From: Hyphomicrobiales bacterium
GTDB taxonomy: Bacteria > Pseudomonadota > Alphaproteobacteria > Rhizobiales > Beijerinckiaceae
NCBI GenBank assembly: GCA_900473415.1
Contig: UCLR01000037.1
Span: 1 to 32,476 of the forward strand
DNA length: 32,476 bases
Direction: 5' to 3'
Of the stretch, positions 31,141-32,476 are shown piece after piece. Position numbers and translations under genes: made by a program. The stretch's first letter is position 1, and each line of letters starts with the position of its first letter. The notes below the pieces were generated by a model. It did not search any database and was not told the origin of the DNA. It saw nothing but the letters and a program-made list of their open reading frames with translations.

Positions 31141-32295
31141 TCAGCTCCCGATCCGTCGCGAGAGGGCCACGGCCATGCGCTCGACCGCATTCGTCAGCGT
31201 CGAGCGCGTACAGCCGAAATTCAGGCGCACGAATGCCTCGTAGCCAGCGCCAAAGACTTCCCCTGCATAAAGGCCGAGCTTTGCCTCCCTGAGAAAGAAG
31301 GCGTGGGGAGTCTGCTTCAGCTCCAGTGCGCTGCAATCAAGCCAGGCCAGGAACGACGCCTCGGGAGGATGGTACCGGATGCCGGGGATCAACCGCTGCA
31401 GCTCGCGCCCCAGATGATCGCGGTTCTCCTGCAGATAATCGAGAAGCGCCTCTCGCCATGGGCCGGCGTCGCGGTAGGCCGCCAATGTCCCTTCCAGCCC
31501 CATCAGATTGACGCTGTCGACCATTCCACCGCGGGCCGTGTTGAAGGCGTTGCGCAAGTCGCGGTCGGTGATGATAGCAAAGCCGGTCTTCAACCCAGGG
31601 ATGTTGTAGGTCTTGCTCGCGGACATCAGCGTGATGGTCCGCTTCGCAATCTCCGGGGCGAGGCTTGCGATCGGCACATGCGGCCGGCCGTCGAATACGA
31701 GATCGCAGTGGATCTCGTCGGAGACAATCAGCGTATCCGCCGCCTCACAGGCTGCGGCGATGAAGGCGAGATCGTCACGCGTATAGACGTAACCTGTCGG
31801 GTTATGAGGATTGCAGAGGAGGAAGGCGCGGGCCTCGGTCAGCTTTGCCGCCAGCGCGTCGCGATCCAGCCCGTAGCCCTGTTCGCCGCGGACGAGCGGC
31901 ACCTGGAGCGGCTCGAGGCCCCAATGGCCCGGCGCATCCAGGATGGGCCGGTACATCGGTGTCTGGATCAGAACCTTTTCGCCGGGTGTGAGCCGCGCCT
32001 TCAATGCCATGTTGAAGCCGGGCTCTACACCCGGCAGAAAAACGATGTCGTCCGGCGAGATTTGCCATCGGAACCGCCTGTCGAGATCGGCGACGATCTG
32101 ATCGCGAAGCGCGCCCTTGGCGACGGCGTAACCGAGAATCGGATGGTCGAGCCGGCGCCTTAACGCCGAGACAATTGCGGGCGCGACGGCGAAATCCGTG
32201 TCGGCGATCCACATGGGCAGCACATCGGCCGGATAGCGGCTCCATTTCGTGCTGCTGGTCTCAAGTCGGTCGGGCGCGGTATCGAAGTCGTACAC
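31141..32295 (-). CDS. MalY/PatB-type PLP-dependent C-S lyase or aminotransferase
   Basis: A cytoplasmic fold-type I PLP enzyme of 384 residues. YDFDT near the start and KWSRYPADVLPMWIADTDF are diagnostic of the MalY/PatB group (cystathionine beta-lyase-like). The PLP lysine is K228 in MSASKTYNIPGLK; NPHNPTG (162-168) and SDEIHCDL (192-199) hold the cofactor ring and nitrogen. Start: a GTG at 32295 gives the family-typical N-terminus directly and has AGGGAG about 11 bases upstream; an ATG 19 codons upstream would add a non-conserved segment. MalY-type proteins cleave cystathionine or cysteine conjugates; the substrate here is unknown. Not coupled to a neighbour. Confidence 0.88.
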   Translation of the reverse strand: MYDFDTAPDRLETSSTKWSRYPADVLPMWIADTDFAVAPAIVSALRRRLDHPILGYAVAKGALRDQIVADLDRRFRWQISPDDIVFLPGVEPGFNMALKARLTPGEKVLIQTPMYRPILDAPGHWGLEPLQVPLVRGEQGYGLDRDALAAKLTEARAFLLCNPHNPTGYVYTRDDLAFIAAACEAADTLIVSDEIHCDLVFDGRPHVPIASLAPEIAKRTITLMSASKTYNIPGLKTGFAIITDRDLRNAFNTARGGMVDSVNLMGLEGTLAAYRDAGPWREALLDYLQENRDHLGRELQRLIPGIRYHPPEASFLAWLDCSALELKQTPHAFFLREAKLGLYAGEVFGAGYEAFVRLNFGCTRSTLTNAVERMAVALSRRIGS

Positions 32296-32334
32296 GGGAT
32301 TTTGCTCTCCCTGGGGTGACCTGGAGCATTCCCC

Positions 32335-32349
32335 CGATTCTTCGAATCG
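32335..32349. promoter_or_regulatory. Inverted repeat upstream of the MalY-type gene
   Basis: CGATTC-TTC-GAATCG is a perfect 6-bp inverted repeat with a 3-bp centre, about 40 bp upstream of the chosen start. It may be an operator or a leader hairpin. The rest of the sequence to the window end shows no gene. Confidence 0.35.
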
Positions 32350-32476
32350 CAAAAATGCCCTGCCTCGCTGCCTTGTTGCGTTTTTCTTGACGAGAACCGG
32401 CCTCGCCGAAGGTCGTGGCTGGGCCTTAGTCGGCCCTCCATGAAGCCTCCATGGCGGCTAGGTGACCGACTCATAA

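Noticed and set aside
1..32476. tRNA, rRNA, CRISPR arrays, riboswitches
   Set aside because: I looked for tRNA-like cloverleaf ends, regularly spaced repeats and known leader motifs by eye and found none that I could support.

Overview
The window is about 32 kb of GC-rich DNA that reads as an accessory, transporter-dense part of an alphaproteobacterial genome. Gene style (tight ATGA/TGATG overlaps, families common in Hyphomicrobiales) suggests something like Bosea or a relative; this is inference, since no rRNA or core marker is present. It holds four ABC importers, two DeoR-family regulators, two class IIA HAD phosphatases, a glycerophosphodiester phosphodiesterase (GDPD), a PP2C-type phosphatase, an AtzE/AtzG-type amidase pair, a MalY-type lyase, one intact IS21-family element and remnants of IS5- and IS110-family elements.

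Region A (77-9687, all minus strand) starts with a DeoR regulator, followed by PhnD-, PhnC- and two PhnE-type proteins, a class IIA HAD hydrolase, then a second complete importer (FbpA/AfuA-like binding protein with a long helical tail, fused two-module permease, PotA/FbpC-type ATPase). It looks like one phosphorus-compound uptake unit with two importers of different families. No C-P lyase genes are present.

A junction follows (9853-11392): an intact Nudix gene, a gene remnant, a frameshifted IS5-family transposase remnant and an AT-rich gap.

Region B (11393-18872, minus) is a second DeoR-led operon: binding protein, fused double ATPase, two peptide-type permeases, GDPD and class IIA HAD phosphatase, nearly all translationally coupled. 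Its logic (phosphodiester import, diester cleavage, dephosphorylation, DeoR control) resembles the agrocinopine acc operon of Agrobacterium Ti plasmids and is the most interesting system here. Repeated CGTTCATTCGAACG-type sites lie at the regulator's own start.

Region C (19054-22385) has an IS110 transposase stub, then (minus) an AtzG-like small protein, an AtzE-like amidase and a metal-dependent amidohydrolase, probably a small operon for an amide or N-heterocycle. Region D (22839-25323) is an apparently intact IS21-family element (istA-istB, matched ends).

Region E (25614-30482) is a fourth importer: binding protein and PP2C-like phosphatase on minus, ATPase and fused permease divergent on plus. 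The window closes with a small unrecognised gene that appears 5'-truncated and a MalY/PatB-type PLP enzyme on minus.
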